64,000 bases of DNA from Aneurinibacillus sp. Ricciae_BoGa-3 (lineage in GTDB: Bacteria; Bacillota; Bacilli; Aneurinibacillales; Aneurinibacillaceae), in contig NZ_CP116887.1 in NCBI RefSeq assembly GCF_028421645.1, positions 808,001 to 872,000 on the forward strand. The letters run 5' to 3'. Both the position numbers and the translations under genes were made by a program. The notes below the pieces were generated by a model. It ran no database searches and had not been told where the DNA came from. It saw only the letters and a program-made list of their open reading frames with translations. This document shows positions 24,221 through 33,965 of the stretch, in pieces (position 1 is the stretch's first letter; each line of letters begins with the position of its first letter).

Positions 24221-25822
24221 ATGAACAGAACAACCGATGTAGCAGGCGTAGAGGTTCTTGAAACGATTTCTGAATCTTATGCCGACATTCTTACCCCTGA
24301 GGCTTTAGCCATGATAGCCAAGTTGCAAAGAGCTTTCAATTCCAGACGAATCTCTCTCTTGGAAAGGCGAGAAGAGAGGCAGAAAGAAATTGATGCAGGG
24401 AAAATGCCGGATTTTCTGCCGGAAACAGAACATATACGAAACAGTGATTGGACGATTGGGCTTCTTCCACTTGACCTTCAAGATCGAAGGGTAGAGATTA
24501 CTGGACCTGCAGGTGACCGAAAAATGGTCATTAATGCCTTAAATTCCGGCGCTAAGATGTTTATGGCGGATTTCGAAGACGCAAACTCTCCTACTTGGAG
24601 CAATACAATCGAAGGCCAAATCAATTTAAGAGATGCGATTCGAAGAACCATTCGTTTTGTTAATCCCGAAGGCAAGCAATACTCGTTGAATGAAAATATG
24701 GCAACCATCATCGTTCGCCCGCGTGGATGGCATCTGGAAGAAAAAAATGTATTAATCGATGGAGAACCTGTATCGGGGAGTCTGTTCGATTTTGGCCTTT
24801 ATTTCTACCATAATGCGGAGATTCTACTGCAGAATGGATCGGGTCCTTATTTTTATCTTCCTAAGATGGAGAGCCATCTGGAAGCAAGATTGTGGAATGA
24901 TGTGTTTGTTATGGCACAGAACGAGTTGGTGATTCCACAAGGAACGATTAAGGCAACCGTTCTCATTGAAACGATTCTGGCCTCCTTTGAAATGGATGAA
25001 ATCCTCTACGAGTTACGTGAGCACTCAGCGGGGCTAAACTGTGGGCGTTGGGATTACATTTTCAGCTACATCAAGAAGTTTCGCAACCAACCGGATGTCA
25101 TCCTGCCCGATCGAGCCTCTGTTACGATGACTGTACCTTTTATGGATGCATATACGCAATTAACAATTAAAACTTGTCATCGTCGAAATGCTCCTGCCAT
25201 TGGTGGGATGGCGGCTCAAATCCCCATTAAGGGCGATCCGGCAGCCAATGAAGAGGCGTTTAACAAAGTTCGCTTAGATAAGGAGCGAGAAGCAAGAAAC
25301 GGCCATGATGGAACATGGGTGGCGCATCCAGGTTTAGTTCCTGTAGCGATGGAAGTATTCGACAGCATCATGCCGAGGCCAAATCAAATTGAAAACAAAC
25401 GGGAAGATGTACAGGTTACAGCGAAAGATTTACTTGCCGTCCCTAAAGGTTCCATTACAGAAGAAGGTGTTCGTACCAATATCAGCGTAGGGATTCAATA
25501 CATCGAGGCTTGGCTTCGTGGTTACGGTGCGGTACCTATTTTTAACTTGATGGAAGATGCCGCTACCGCAGAGATTTCCCGAGCGCAGGTTTGGCAGTGG
25601 ATACGCCATCCAAAAGGGATCCTTGAAGATGGACGGAAGGTCACGGCTCAGCTATTTGACCAAATACTCAAAGAAGAGCTGGACAAAATTGAAGAAGTTA
25701 TAGGAGAAGAACGTTATCATTCCGGTAAGTACCAGTTGGCGAGTGAGTTGTTTTCTCAGCTTATACTTGACGATAAGTTTGAAAACTTCTTAACTCTCCC
25801 TGGATACAAATATATACATTAA
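24221..25822 (+). CDS. aceB: malate synthase A
   Basis: Condenses glyoxylate and acetyl-CoA to malate in the glyoxylate shunt. 533 residues, the usual length of the A isoform. Conserved blocks: [13 protein letters not shown], the metal-site region [32 protein letters not shown], and the catalytic Asp region [13 protein letters not shown] near the C-terminus. Start ATG 24221 has a GAGAGGTGA site upstream. The isocitrate lyase gene follows after 21 nt, so the two form an aceBA operon. Confidence 0.94.
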   Translation: MNRTTDVAGVEVLETISESYADILTPEALAMIAKLQRAFNSRRISLLERREERQKEIDAGKMPDFLPETEHIRNSDWTIGLLPLDLQDRRVEITGPAGDRKMVINALNSGAKMFMADFEDANSPTWSNTIEGQINLRDAIRRTIRFVNPEGKQYSLNENMATIIVRPRGWHLEEKNVLIDGEPVSGSLFDFGLYFYHNAEILLQNGSGPYFYLPKMESHLEARLWNDVFVMAQNELVIPQGTIKATVLIETILASFEMDEILYELREHSAGLNCGRWDYIFSYIKKFRNQPDVILPDRASVTMTVPFMDAYTQLTIKTCHRRNAPAIGGMAAQIPIKGDPAANEEAFNKVRLDKEREARNGHDGTWVAHPGLVPVAMEVFDSIMPRPNQIENKREDVQVTAKDLLAVPKGSITEEGVRTNISVGIQYIEAWLRGYGAVPIFNLMEDAATAEISRAQVWQWIRHPKGILEDGRKVTAQLFDQILKEELDKIEEVIGEERYHSGKYQLASELFSQLILDDKFENFLTLPGYKYIH

Positions 25823-25843
25823 TTTAGAAAGGGTGGATGAGAA

Positions 25844-27136
25844 ATGTTAGAACATTACGCTGTGCAATTAGAACAAAATTGGAAAGAGAGCCGTTGGGAC
25901 GGAATTGAGAGACCGTATTCAGCTGAGGATGTTATCAAGCTTAGGGGATCGGTTCAAATTGAGTATACACTGGCCCGCATGGGTGCAAGACGTCTGTGGA
26001 ATCTGGTAAATACTGAAGACTATGTGAATGCACTTGGCGCCTTAACAGGAAATCAAGCGGTTCAACAGGTAAAAGCCGGTTTAAAAGCCATTTACTTAAG
26101 TGGTTGGCAAGTTGCAGCTGATGCGAACCTTTCTGGACATATGTATCCTGACCAAAGTTTATATCCGGCAAACAGCGTGCCTTCCGTTGTAAAACGCATA
26201 AACCAGGCTCTCCAGCGTGCGGATCAAATCCATTATTCAGAGGGGAAGGATGACATTCATTGGTTTGCTCCAATTGTTGCAGATATGGAGGCAGGGTTCG
26301 GGGGCTCATTAAATGTATTTGAACTGACCAAAGCGATGATTGAAGCAGGTGCATCCGGGGTTCACCTTGAAGACCAACTATCCTCCGAGAAAAAATGCGG
26401 CCATTTAGGCGGGAAAGTTCTGCTGCCCACACAAACTTCCGTACGAAACTTGGTTGCTGCTCGATTAGCGGCTGACGTGATGGATGTGCCTACTGTACTC
26501 ATTGCAAGAACTGATGCAAATGCAGCAAACCTCATCACCAGTGATGCCGACCCATATGATGCGCCGTTTATTACGGGTGAGCGCACGTCAGAAGGGTTTT
26601 ATAGAACAAAAGCCGGCCTGGATCAGGCGATTGCGCGAGGGCTTGCTTACGCACCATATGCAGACATGATTTGGTGTGAAACTTCTGAACCAAATATGGA
26701 AGAGGCTCGGCGTTTTGCAGAAGCCATCCATGAAAAGTTCCCTGGAAAACTGCTGGCTTATAATTGCTCGCCGTCCTTTAACTGGAAGAAAAAATTGGAT
26801 GATGAATCCATTGCCAAATTCCAGATTGAATTGGGGAAAATGGGATACAAATTCCAGTTCGTTACGCTTGCCGGCTTCCATGCGCTTAATCACAGCATGT
26901 TTGAATTAGCTCGTGGATATAAAGAAAAAGGAATGGCAGCATATTCCGAATTACAACAGGCAGAGTTCGCTGCTGAACAATACGGCTATACTGCCACTAG
27001 ACACCAGCGCGAAGTAGGAACAGGCTATTTTGACGAAGTGTCCCAGGTTATTGCGGGTGGGACATCTTCTACGGTTGCTCTTGCAGGATCAACCGAAGCG
27101 GAACAGTTCACAGCTGAACACACCACAAAAGTATAA
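25844..27136 (+). CDS. aceA: isocitrate lyase
   Basis: Splits isocitrate to glyoxylate and succinate. 430 residues, a typical bacterial length. The catalytic loop is [12 protein letters not shown], with the active-site Cys; [15 protein letters not shown] and [13 protein letters not shown] are also conserved. AAAGGGTGG precedes ATG 25844. It is the second gene of aceBA. With acsA and the acetate permease it allows growth on acetate. Confidence 0.95.
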   Translation: MLEHYAVQLEQNWKESRWDGIERPYSAEDVIKLRGSVQIEYTLARMGARRLWNLVNTEDYVNALGALTGNQAVQQVKAGLKAIYLSGWQVAADANLSGHMYPDQSLYPANSVPSVVKRINQALQRADQIHYSEGKDDIHWFAPIVADMEAGFGGSLNVFELTKAMIEAGASGVHLEDQLSSEKKCGHLGGKVLLPTQTSVRNLVAARLAADVMDVPTVLIARTDANAANLITSDADPYDAPFITGERTSEGFYRTKAGLDQAIARGLAYAPYADMIWCETSEPNMEEARRFAEAIHEKFPGKLLAYNCSPSFNWKKKLDDESIAKFQIELGKMGYKFQFVTLAGFHALNHSMFELARGYKEKGMAAYSELQQAEFAAEQYGYTATRHQREVGTGYFDEVSQVIAGGTSSTVALAGSTEAEQFTAEHTTKV

Positions 27137-27296
27137 ACTGCTTTTCCTATATACTAAGCGCTGTGAAATTAAGGTTATTAGAAGTATATAACAATAGATA
27201 GAAAATTACAAATCAAGAGGTATGGAACGCGGGAAAACGGTTTTATGGAAAAAACCAAATATAAATAATACATTATTTCTTTATCGGTTTCCTCTC

Positions 27297-27322
27297 AGGA
27301 TAGGGCTATCAAGCTCTATCCT
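27297..27322 (+). terminator. hairpin between aceA and lrgA
   Basis: AGGATAG-G-GCT pairs with AGC-T-CTATCCT around ATCA; AAAGTTTTAT follows. It may end aceBA transcripts or attenuate the lrgAB genes, whose start is only 34 nt away. Confidence 0.5.
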
Positions 27323-27355
27323 AAAGTTTTATATAAACACACTGGAGTGGGAGAG

Positions 27356-27739
27356 ATGAGAAGAAAAGTAATCATTGCGGCACGCTTAGTGGTTCAAATT
27401 ATTATTTTATATGTCCTGAATGTAGTAGGAGACCTGATTGTCAAGGTTCTTCACATTCCTATCCCTGGAAATCTTGTTGGTTTGTTTCTACTGTTTCTTT
27501 TATTGATGACAAGAATCATTTCACTACAATGGCTTGAAGAAGGGGCCGCGCTTCTTTTGAAGCATTTGTCTCTATTCTTTATCCCTATTGCAGTGGGCTT
27601 AATGAGTTATGGAAACCTACTCATGCATGAAGGATGGCTGTTGTTTGTTTCGATTTTGGCAAGTTTATGGATTGGAATTTACACAACGGGAAGAATCTCA
27701 CAATATTTTGCCCGTGAAAAGGAGTCCAATCAAGAGTAA
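27356..27739 (+). CDS. CidA/LrgA-family holin-like protein
   Basis: 127 residues, four predicted helices, with the family text IPIPGNLVGLFLLFLLL and FFIPIAVGLMSYG. In Firmicutes LrgA/CidA work with LrgB/CidB in control of autolysis, and as pyruvate or similar overflow-metabolite transporters. ATG 27356 (MRRKV) has a GGAGTGGGAG site; GTG 27347 is further upstream. lrgB follows 21 nt downstream. Its placement after acetate genes agrees with an overflow-metabolism role. Confidence 0.85.
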   Translation: MRRKVIIAARLVVQIIILYVLNVVGDLIVKVLHIPIPGNLVGLFLLFLLLMTRIISLQWLEEGAALLLKHLSLFFIPIAVGLMSYGNLLMHEGWLLFVSILASLWIGIYTTGRISQYFAREKESNQE

Positions 27740-27760
27740 TGTTCAAAAAGAGGTGATGAT

Positions 27761-28450
27761 ATGGATGTAGCCATTACAATTTATACGCTAATCGTGACCA
27801 TTGTGGTTTATATAGGCAGCCTTTTGTTAAATAAGCGCGTTCCTTCCCCTTTTACCCACCCGGTTTTTGTGAGTACACTACTGATTATCTTTGTACTTAT
27901 ATCAACCCATATTCACTATAAGCAATATGAAGGGACGAAGGAAATTCTCAGCTTTTTTCTCGGACCTGCTACTGTAGGGCTTGCGATCCCTTTATATCAA
28001 AATCGAGCTCTTTTATTACGAAACATTTTACCTTCTTTTACAGGGATTATCGTCGGCTCAATCGTGAGTATAACAGCTACGATTATAATGGTGGATGGCT
28101 TTCATTTGTCGTCTGACATTATTCGTTCCATAAGTTTAAAAACGATTACCACCCCGATGGCGATCGACGTTGCTTCCATCATTCACGGGGATCCCATTCT
28201 AACGTCCGTTTTTGTGGTGTTAACCGGGATGCTGGGAGCGATGACAGGTCCTTGGTTAATGAACAAAATGGGAATCCATAACCCATTAGCTAGGGGACTT
28301 GCTCTTGGCGTGCAAGCCCATGGGATTGGAACAGCCCAGGCAGCAGCAGAAGGCAAACTGCAGGCTGCTATTGCGGGTGTAGCGATGGGGATTAATGGGG
28401 TTTTTGTTTCTATCATTATCCCCATTATGATTCCGTGGATCGCGAATTGA
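27761..28450 (+). CDS. CidB/LrgB-family membrane protein
   Basis: 229 residues, seven or so helices. Conserved LrgB blocks: ILSFFLGPATVGLAIPLYQN, LKTITTPMAIDVA and the Gly/Ala-rich QAHGIGTAQAAAEG. AGAGGTGATG precedes ATG 27761. The last residues (IPWIAN) and the TGA stop coincide with the right end of an IS605-type relic (the stop lies in TTGAACC), so the original 3' end of the gene may have been altered by the insertion. Confidence 0.87.
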   Translation: MDVAITIYTLIVTIVVYIGSLLLNKRVPSPFTHPVFVSTLLIIFVLISTHIHYKQYEGTKEILSFFLGPATVGLAIPLYQNRALLLRNILPSFTGIIVGSIVSITATIIMVDGFHLSSDIIRSISLKTITTPMAIDVASIIHGDPILTSVFVVLTGMLGAMTGPWLMNKMGIHNPLARGLALGVQAHGIGTAQAAAEGKLQAAIAGVAMGINGVFVSIIIPIMIPWIAN

Positions 28451-28475
28451 ACCTCTCACAACTAAAGTCGCGATA
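28447..28475 (-). mobile_element. right end of an IS605/TnpB-type element
   Basis: Read on the minus strand: TCGCGAC-TTTA-GTTGTGA hairpin, then GAGGTTCAA. TnpB-only (IS1341-like) elements of Bacillales end in just such a hairpin with a TTTA loop followed by GGTTCAA, the 3' end of the omega RNA. The end overlaps the last codons of lrgB. Confidence 0.5.
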
Positions 28476-28626
28476 CTAACCTTTCGCCGTACCACCTGGC
28501 TTTGTATTCCTCCATCGAACGAAACACCGACCCACTTGCATCGGAGATGCTCTTGGCCAGACTATGGTTTTTGACCATAGGGGGAGTCGGATAAACTCTG
28601 AATTTGAACGCTTTATGATGAATCAT
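28462..28626 (-). pseudogene. internally deleted tnpB relic
   Basis: The frame joins the N-terminus of TnpB ([14 protein letters not shown]) straight to a segment from its C-terminal half ([20 protein letters not shown] then KARWYG), and stops before the zinc-finger and last catalytic Asp. An intact TnpB has roughly 370-400 residues; only 54 codons remain here. A GGTGGTGAT ribosome binding site is still in place. It cannot encode an active nuclease. The adjacent right-end hairpin survives, so the element was once complete. Confidence 0.8.
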
Positions 28627-28677
28627 CGTATCACCACCACGGTTTTTTTCTTCAGATTGCATCTAAAATAGGTAATT

Positions 28678-28730
28678 CAAAAAAATAGTACCTTGTCGAT
28701 CCCTAATTTTAAGGGAAAAACAAGGTACTA
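28678..28730 (-). terminator. terminator of the yhfH-like gene
   Basis: TAGTACCTTGT and ACAAGGTACTA form an 11-bp perfect stem; on the minus strand seven T follow. A CCCT/AGGG inner stem closes the loop. Confidence 0.85.
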
Positions 28731-28763
28731 ATCTGTTCTTTCTATTGTCATTTACTCACCCTG

Positions 28764-28892
28764 TTACTCATGTTTACGACTGAAGCAACGCTCACATTCC
28801 TGAAGGTAGGACTCAGCCTGCTCTTCAAAATACTCTCCGCACTCACAGCATTGTTTTCTCGGCAGATTTTTGTAAAACTCCAAGTTTGTCAT
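28764..28892 (-). CDS. YhfH-family small zinc-ribbon-like protein
   Basis: 42 residues: MTNLEFYKNLPRKQCCECGE, then YFEEQAESYLQECERC and FSRKHE. The Cys pairs (CCEC and CERC) look like a tiny zinc ribbon, and the EFxxNLPxKxC-xCG pattern is that of the YhfH family of Bacillales. Function unknown. GGAGGATG lies 7 nt upstream of ATG 28892, and a good promoter and terminator frame the gene, so it is monocistronic. Confidence 0.85.
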   Translation of the reverse strand: MTNLEFYKNLPRKQCCECGEYFEEQAESYLQECERCFSRKHE

Positions 28893-28939
28893 CAATTTTC
28901 ATCCTCCATTTGTTTATATTCTGAATTATCTTTATTTTT

Positions 28940-28969
28940 ATTGTATTATAACAGATGCTTTTTTGTCAA
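28940..28969 (-). promoter_or_regulatory. promoter of the yhfH-like gene
   Basis: Minus strand TTGACA, 18 bp, TACAAT. The palindrome GTTATATAAC stands just upstream of the -35. Confidence 0.65.
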
Positions 28970-29086
28970 CCGTTGTTATATAACTTTTCTGATTTTGTGT
29001 TTTAAGGATACTTCATCGGAAGCGTATTTTTGCTAGCAGACTTTTATTTGTACTCTTGGTGGTTTTAGCTGTTCAATAGGAAATAA

Positions 29087-29110
29087 AAAAGGATGCCGAA
29101 GCATCCTTTT
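29087..29110. terminator. bidirectional hairpin
   Basis: AAAAGGATGC-CGAA-GCATCCTTTT, a perfect stem with A/T tracts on both sides, in the gap between yhfH and the racemase gene. Confidence 0.7.
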
Positions 29111-29180
29111 CCAGGTTGTAGAAAAATCCCAATTTAAGCAGTGAAATGTATAACCATCTTAAAATTTCACCTGAACTATT

Positions 29181-29219
29181 TAAAGTCACAAAAACATTGA
29201 TGCCCACTTTGTTTGTGAC
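29181..29219 (-). terminator. probable terminator of the racemase gene
   Basis: GTCACAAA pairs with TTTGTGAC around a 19-nt loop, with TTTAAAT beyond on the minus strand. It starts 15 nt after the stop. Confidence 0.5.
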
Positions 29220-29234
29220 CATTGCCGTAGAATC

Positions 29235-29927
29235 TTACATTTGTAAGCTGAAATTCAAAGCAGACTCCACATGAATCGCTGTGGTGTCAAAAAGGGATAG
29301 ATCGAGGTGCTGGGGCTGAAGAATCATAGCAAGCTCTGTACACCCGAGAATAACTCCTTTTATTCCACGTTCTTTGTTCCTTGAAATGATATTCATGAGA
29401 CAATCACGGGAAGAATCCATAACCCGACCAAGGCACAATTCTTCGTATATTATTCGATTTACACTCGAAATGTCGTCGGTATCGGGGACAACGATATTTA
29501 GACCTAAATTTGAAAGGTGATCAGTTAAAAACGGCTGTTCCATTGTATATCGAGTACCAAGAAGAAGAACTCGTTTTGTCCCAGATTCGAGAACTGCTTT
29601 TGCTGTAGCATCGCCGATATGGATGAGCGGAATAGATATAGCCCTTTTCACATAATTCGCCACTTTGTGCATGGTATTTGCAGCTATCAGCACACATTCT
29701 GCCCCTCCTCGATCAAGCCTGCCGGCTATGTCTGCAAAAATCTCACCGGCCCGTTCCCAATCACCCGCTCTCTGTAAAGCTTCAATTTCAGCAAAGTCAA
29801 CGCTCCATAATAAAATTCTCGCTGAATGAAGCCCGCCAAGACGCTCTTTAACACCTTGATTTAAGGAAGAGTAATAATGGGCTGTAGACTCCCAACTGAT
29901 ACCCCCGATAATACCAATGCATTTCAT
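29235..29927 (-). CDS. aspartate/glutamate racemase family protein (YgeA/RacD-like)
   Basis: 230 residues, PLP-independent racemase fold. Text such as IGIIGGISWESTAHYY, VDFAEIEALQRAGDW, LLGTRYTMEQPFL and HVESAL matches YgeA-type racemases. The second catalytic Cys is present (GCTEL), but the first position reads A-N-T rather than C-N-T, as in the T-N-T subgroup. That asymmetry implies a substrate other than plain aspartate, possibly broad specificity. ATG 29927 has a GGGGGAACG site. Monocistronic. D-amino acids would fit wall or spore metabolism. Confidence 0.83.
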   Translation of the reverse strand: MKCIGIIGGISWESTAHYYSSLNQGVKERLGGLHSARILLWSVDFAEIEALQRAGDWERAGEIFADIAGRLDRGGAECVLIAANTMHKVANYVKRAISIPLIHIGDATAKAVLESGTKRVLLLGTRYTMEQPFLTDHLSNLGLNIVVPDTDDISSVNRIIYEELCLGRVMDSSRDCLMNIISRNKERGIKGVILGCTELAMILQPQHLDLSLFDTTAIHVESALNFSLQM

Positions 29928-30072
29928 CTATCGTTCCCCCTTTTCTCTTAATAATAGATTAATTTTGGCTTTTTAATTCACTAAAATGAAACCTCCCTGT
30001 AAAAAGGAAAAAATGACATCGAGAAGAATTTATTCAAATAGGGTGTTTAAATCACATAAGGAGTGGTGACGA

Positions 30073-31488
30073 ATGGCGGTACAACAAATCGGTGTAATAG
30101 GTTTAGCAGTTATGGGCAGGAATCTTGCCTTGAATATTGAAAGCCGGGGCTACTCTGTTAGTGTTTATAACCGATCATCCGAAAAAACAGAAGAATTTTT
30201 AAAAACGGAAGCGGAAGGCAAAAACTTTGTCGGCACTTATTCTATTGAAGAGTTTGTCAATTCATTGGAAAAGCCACGCAAAATTTTATTAATGGTAAAA
30301 GCAGGTGCGCCAACGGATGCAACCATTGAGTCATTGAAACCTTTTCTTGAGGAAGGGGACATTCTAATCGATGGCGGAAATACATTTTTCCAAGATACAA
30401 TCAGGAGAAATAAAGAATTAGAAGCAGCCGGCATTCATTTTATTGGGACTGGTGTGTCAGGCGGAGAGGAAGGAGCGTTAAAAGGTCCTTCCATTATGCC
30501 GGGCGGCCAGAAAGAAGCGTATGAGCTTGTCGAACCGATTCTAAAGGCGATTTCTGCGAAAGTGAATGGCGATCCTTGCTGTACGTATATTGGCCCGAAT
30601 GGTGCAGGCCATTACGTAAAAATGGTTCATAACGGAATCGAATATGGGGACATGCAGCTTATTTCTGAAGCCTATTTTATTATGAAGCATGTTCTTGGCT
30701 TAGATGCCAATGAACTTCATGAAGTGTTTGCAGAATGGAATAAAGGTGAATTAGATAGTTATTTAATAGAAATTACAGCCGACATCTTTACAAAGGTAGA
30801 CGAGGAAACAGGTAAACCGCTTGTGGATGTGATTTTAGATACAGCAGGCCAAAAAGGTACAGGCAAGTGGACGAGTCAGAGCGCTTTAGACTTAGGCGTG
30901 CCCCTGCCCATTATTACGGAATCTGTGTTTGCCCGCTTTATCTCTGCTATGAAAGAAGAGCGTGTAAAAGCAAGCAAGCTTTTGAAAGGTCCAGAAACAA
31001 AAGGGTTTGACGGCAGCAAGGAAGAGATAATCGAAGCGGTTCGTAAAGCGTTATATATGAGTAAAATTTGTTCGTATGCGCAGGGCTTTGCCCAAATGCG
31101 TGCGGCTTCTGAAGAATATGAATGGAATTTGCGATACGGTGACATCGCAATGATTTTCCGCGGGGGTTGTATCATTCGTGCACAATTCCTACAAAAAATA
31201 AAAGATGCTTATGACCGTGACCATGGTTTGGCCAACTTATTGTTAGACCCCTACTTTAAAGAAATTGCGGAAAGCTATCAATCTGCACTGCGTGAGGTTC
31301 TTGGAATTGCTATTCAGCGGGGCATTCCGGTGCCATCGTTCTCCAGCGCTTTAGCGTACTATGACAGCTACCGCACTGAAACATTACCGGCTAACCTGCT
31401 TCAAGCGCAACGTGATTATTTTGGCGCACACACCTACCAGCGTGTCGATAAGGAAGGGATTTTCCATACAGAATGGCTTCAAAAATAA
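30073..31488 (+). CDS. gnd: 6-phosphogluconate dehydrogenase, decarboxylating
   Basis: Oxidises 6-phosphogluconate to ribulose 5-phosphate and CO2 with NADP+ or NAD+, the last oxidative step of the pentose phosphate pathway. 471 residues, standard length. Rossmann start [20 protein letters not shown], substrate-binding GVSGGEEGA, catalytic region [20 protein letters not shown] and [11 protein letters not shown] 30073 follows AAGGAGTGG. Monocistronic with its own terminator; no opcA or zwf nearby. Confidence 0.95.
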   Translation: MAVQQIGVIGLAVMGRNLALNIESRGYSVSVYNRSSEKTEEFLKTEAEGKNFVGTYSIEEFVNSLEKPRKILLMVKAGAPTDATIESLKPFLEEGDILIDGGNTFFQDTIRRNKELEAAGIHFIGTGVSGGEEGALKGPSIMPGGQKEAYELVEPILKAISAKVNGDPCCTYIGPNGAGHYVKMVHNGIEYGDMQLISEAYFIMKHVLGLDANELHEVFAEWNKGELDSYLIEITADIFTKVDEETGKPLVDVILDTAGQKGTGKWTSQSALDLGVPLPIITESVFARFISAMKEERVKASKLLKGPETKGFDGSKEEIIEAVRKALYMSKICSYAQGFAQMRAASEEYEWNLRYGDIAMIFRGGCIIRAQFLQKIKDAYDRDHGLANLLLDPYFKEIAESYQSALREVLGIAIQRGIPVPSFSSALAYYDSYRTETLPANLLQAQRDYFGAHTYQRVDKEGIFHTEWLQK

Positions 31489-31504
31489 GTTTAACGAGTT
31501 GTTA

Positions 31505-31536
31505 GCCTAACCTTAAAGTGGTTAGGCGTTTTTATT
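31505..31536 (+). terminator. terminator after gnd
   Basis: GCCTAACC and GGTTAGGC form an 8-bp stem, followed by GTTTTTATTTT. Confidence 0.88.
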
Positions 31537-31608
31537 TTATTTAAGTAATGTGAGTCGACGCAGATAGTCATATTGAACAATCGTTCCCCGTAAGCAGAAC
31601 AACCTATT

Positions 31609-32844
31609 TTATTCGTACTTTTTTAGAATAATGACCGCATTGTGACCACCGAAACCAAACGAATTGGATAGCCCTATCTTAAGATCAGCTTTTCGTGCAA
31701 CGTTCGGTACATAGTCTAAATCACATAAGGGGTCATGTCGTTCTTGATTGATTGTTGGAGGAATGATGCCTTCTTGAAGAACTTTGGCTAACGCAATCGC
31801 TTCCACTCCTCCTGATGCCCCCAACATATGACCTGTAACAGATTTATTAGCTGTTACCGGAATCTGATATGCCTGTGTTCCAAACAGTTTTTTAATAGCT
31901 ATTGTTTCAGATATATCACCCACTGTTGTACTCGTTGCATGAGCACTAATGATATTGATTTGTTCCGTAGAAATGCTGGCATCCTTTAAAGCCATTTTCA
32001 TAGCAAGATAGGCTCCCTTTCCTTCTGGATGTGGAGCTACCATGTGATGGGCATCTGAACTCGCTCCATACCCAATAACTTCTGCATAGATATGTGCATT
32101 TCTGCGTTTTGCGTGAGACAATGATTCGAGTATTAAAATGCCTGCTCCTTCTGACATGACGAATCCATCCCGATTTGCATCAAATGGACGACTTGCTTTA
32201 GTCGGGTCATCATTCCTCGTGGATAAAACGGTAGCATTACCAAAACTAGCTAAAGACAAGTCTGTTATGGCTGCTTCTGCCCCACCTGCAAAAATGATAT
32301 CAGCCACTCCATAACGAATCACTTTTAACGCCTCGCCAATGGCGGTATTTCCAATGGCACAAGCAGAAACTGGCGACATAGTAGGACCCATTGCACCCCA
32401 TTTAATACTAATTTGTGCTGAAGCAGCATTTGAAATCATTGCAGGTACCAGTGTTGGACTAACCCTGCTCGGCCCTCTCTCTCGAAGAATATCGACGTTT
32501 TGAATAAACGTCGATATTCCGCCTATTCCTGAGCCAACATATACTCCAAGACGTTCTGGGTCGATATCATGAATATTTAGATTGGCATCAGCCCATGCTT
32601 GTTCGGCAGCAACTAAAGCAAATTGACAAAATCTATCTAAACGCTTGGCATCTTTACGTCCAAGAAGTTCGTCAGCATTAAAATCTTTCACGATTCCTGC
32701 AATTTTGGTCTTATGGTTACTTACATCGAATGTATCAATGTAAGAAATACCTGACTTACCTTCAACTAGATTTCTCCAAAACTTTTCCACTTCATTTCCT
32801 AGTGGTGAGACTACTCCCATTCCAGTGATGACTACTCTTTCCAA
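31609..32844 (-). CDS. fabF: beta-ketoacyl-ACP synthase II
   Basis: Condensing enzyme of fatty acid elongation: acyl-ACP plus malonyl-ACP gives 3-ketoacyl-ACP and CO2. 411 residues. Catalytic Cys lies in PVSACAIGNTAIGEA (the usual text is SACATG), His in AHATSTTVGD and in KSVTGHMLGASG; it ends SNSFGFGGHNAVIILKKYE. All three catalytic residues are kept. It stands alone, not beside fabH, and is divergent from an MmyB-type regulator, so it may be an inducible second FabF. Start ATG 32844 has GGAGGAATC upstream. Confidence 0.92.
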   Translation of the reverse strand: MERVVITGMGVVSPLGNEVEKFWRNLVEGKSGISYIDTFDVSNHKTKIAGIVKDFNADELLGRKDAKRLDRFCQFALVAAEQAWADANLNIHDIDPERLGVYVGSGIGGISTFIQNVDILRERGPSRVSPTLVPAMISNAASAQISIKWGAMGPTMSPVSACAIGNTAIGEALKVIRYGVADIIFAGGAEAAITDLSLASFGNATVLSTRNDDPTKASRPFDANRDGFVMSEGAGILILESLSHAKRRNAHIYAEVIGYGASSDAHHMVAPHPEGKGAYLAMKMALKDASISTEQINIISAHATSTTVGDISETIAIKKLFGTQAYQIPVTANKSVTGHMLGASGGVEAIALAKVLQEGIIPPTINQERHDPLCDLDYVPNVARKADLKIGLSNSFGFGGHNAVIILKKYE

Positions 32845-32902
32845 CGATGATTCCTCCTAACACAATAGGTTCTTTCTATATTTTTGCATGATGATTATCC
32901 TA

Positions 32903-32961
32903 TTACAAGTTGTTGGTTATCCTAGTATAATTACTACTATGATATTTTTCCTATGATAGGA
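32903..32961 (+). promoter_or_regulatory. promoter and palindrome of the MmyB-type regulator gene
   Basis: TTACAA, 17 bp, TATAAT (32903-32931). TCCTATGATAGGA (32949-32961) is a perfect palindrome over the ribosome binding site, a plausible autoregulatory operator shared with fabF. Confidence 0.5.
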
Positions 32962-32971
32962 GAGTGGAACG

Positions 32972-33817
32972 TTGAATAAGCAAACCAGATACGAAGCACT
33001 ATCTGCATTTTTAAAGTCAAAACGTGCGAATATTAACCCGCAATCTGTCGGATTGCCAATGGGGACTAGGAGAAGAACTCCAGGTTTGAGAAGAGAGGAA
33101 GTGGCTCAAATCGCAGGAGTCAGTACCACTTGGTACACTTGGTTAGAACAAGGACGAGACATTCAAGTTTCATCATCCGTGTTAGAATCCATTGCAGCAG
33201 CCCTACAGTTAAATAATGATGAAAGAAAGTACCTATTTGACTTAAGCTTTGAAGTGAATCCAAATGTTTCTGAGCTAGAAGTCCAACAAATAAAAATCTC
33301 CTCTTCTTTAGAGAAAATACTATCCGAACTGAAACATTGTCCTACAATCATCACAGATCGGCACTTCCAAATTGTCGGATGGAATCGTGCATCAGCCCAT
33401 GTTTTTTTGAATTTTGAACAGATTTCCTGGGAGCACCGAAACTTAATTCGTCTGGTGTTTACACGAAAAGAACTGAGAACATTAGCTGTTAATTGGGAGC
33501 ATTTTGTAAAAGGGTTTCTTGCTATTTTTCGTGCTTACTACGGTCAATATGTGGGTGATGAATGGTACAACCGATTCCTTGAAGAAATGACCGATCTTCA
33601 CCCGGAGTTTCAATCTCTGTGGCAAGAAAGTCAAGTAAGTATTGCACCAGAGGTTCAAATTGAATTTAGACATGCTAAAGCAGGGAAAATGCTTTTTAAC
33701 CTAACATCTCTGCAAGTACAAGGTGATATGGATTTACGGTGCAGTGTGTATACCCCAGTAGAGGAATCCTCTACTGAACTGAAACTAAAACGATTGATGG
33801 AAAAAAGCGACGACTAA
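32972..33817 (+). CDS. XRE-family regulator with MmyB-like ligand domain
   Basis: 281 residues. N-terminal helix-turn-helix of the XRE type (RTPGLRREEVAQIAGVSTTW then YTWLEQGRD) followed from about residue 105 by the MmyB-like domain (PTIITDRHFQIVGWNRASAH). MmyB proteins bind fatty acids in their PAS-like domain. TTG 32972 has AGGAG 10 nt upstream. It diverges from fabF with a 127-bp gap, so it most likely controls fabF in response to an acyl ligand; that link is inferred from position. Confidence 0.87.
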   Translation: MNKQTRYEALSAFLKSKRANINPQSVGLPMGTRRRTPGLRREEVAQIAGVSTTWYTWLEQGRDIQVSSSVLESIAAALQLNNDERKYLFDLSFEVNPNVSELEVQQIKISSSLEKILSELKHCPTIITDRHFQIVGWNRASAHVFLNFEQISWEHRNLIRLVFTRKELRTLAVNWEHFVKGFLAIFRAYYGQYVGDEWYNRFLEEMTDLHPEFQSLWQESQVSIAPEVQIEFRHAKAGKMLFNLTSLQVQGDMDLRCSVYTPVEESSTELKLKRLMEKSDD

Positions 33818-33852
33818 ATTACCAATTGTTAATTTTTTATCGAGTTCAATTA

Positions 33853-33901
33853 AAGGGATTACTATCCGATTATTTTATTCACAGATTGTAATCCCCTTTT
33901 T
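33853..33901. terminator. terminator after the MmyB-type gene
   Basis: AGGGATTAC and GTAATCCCC pair around a 25-nt loop, followed by TTTTT. Confidence 0.75.
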
Positions 33902-33965
33902 CCACTAAATGCCACCCATCACAATTATCTCACCATTTTGCGAAACAAACATTTTCCGGAATATG

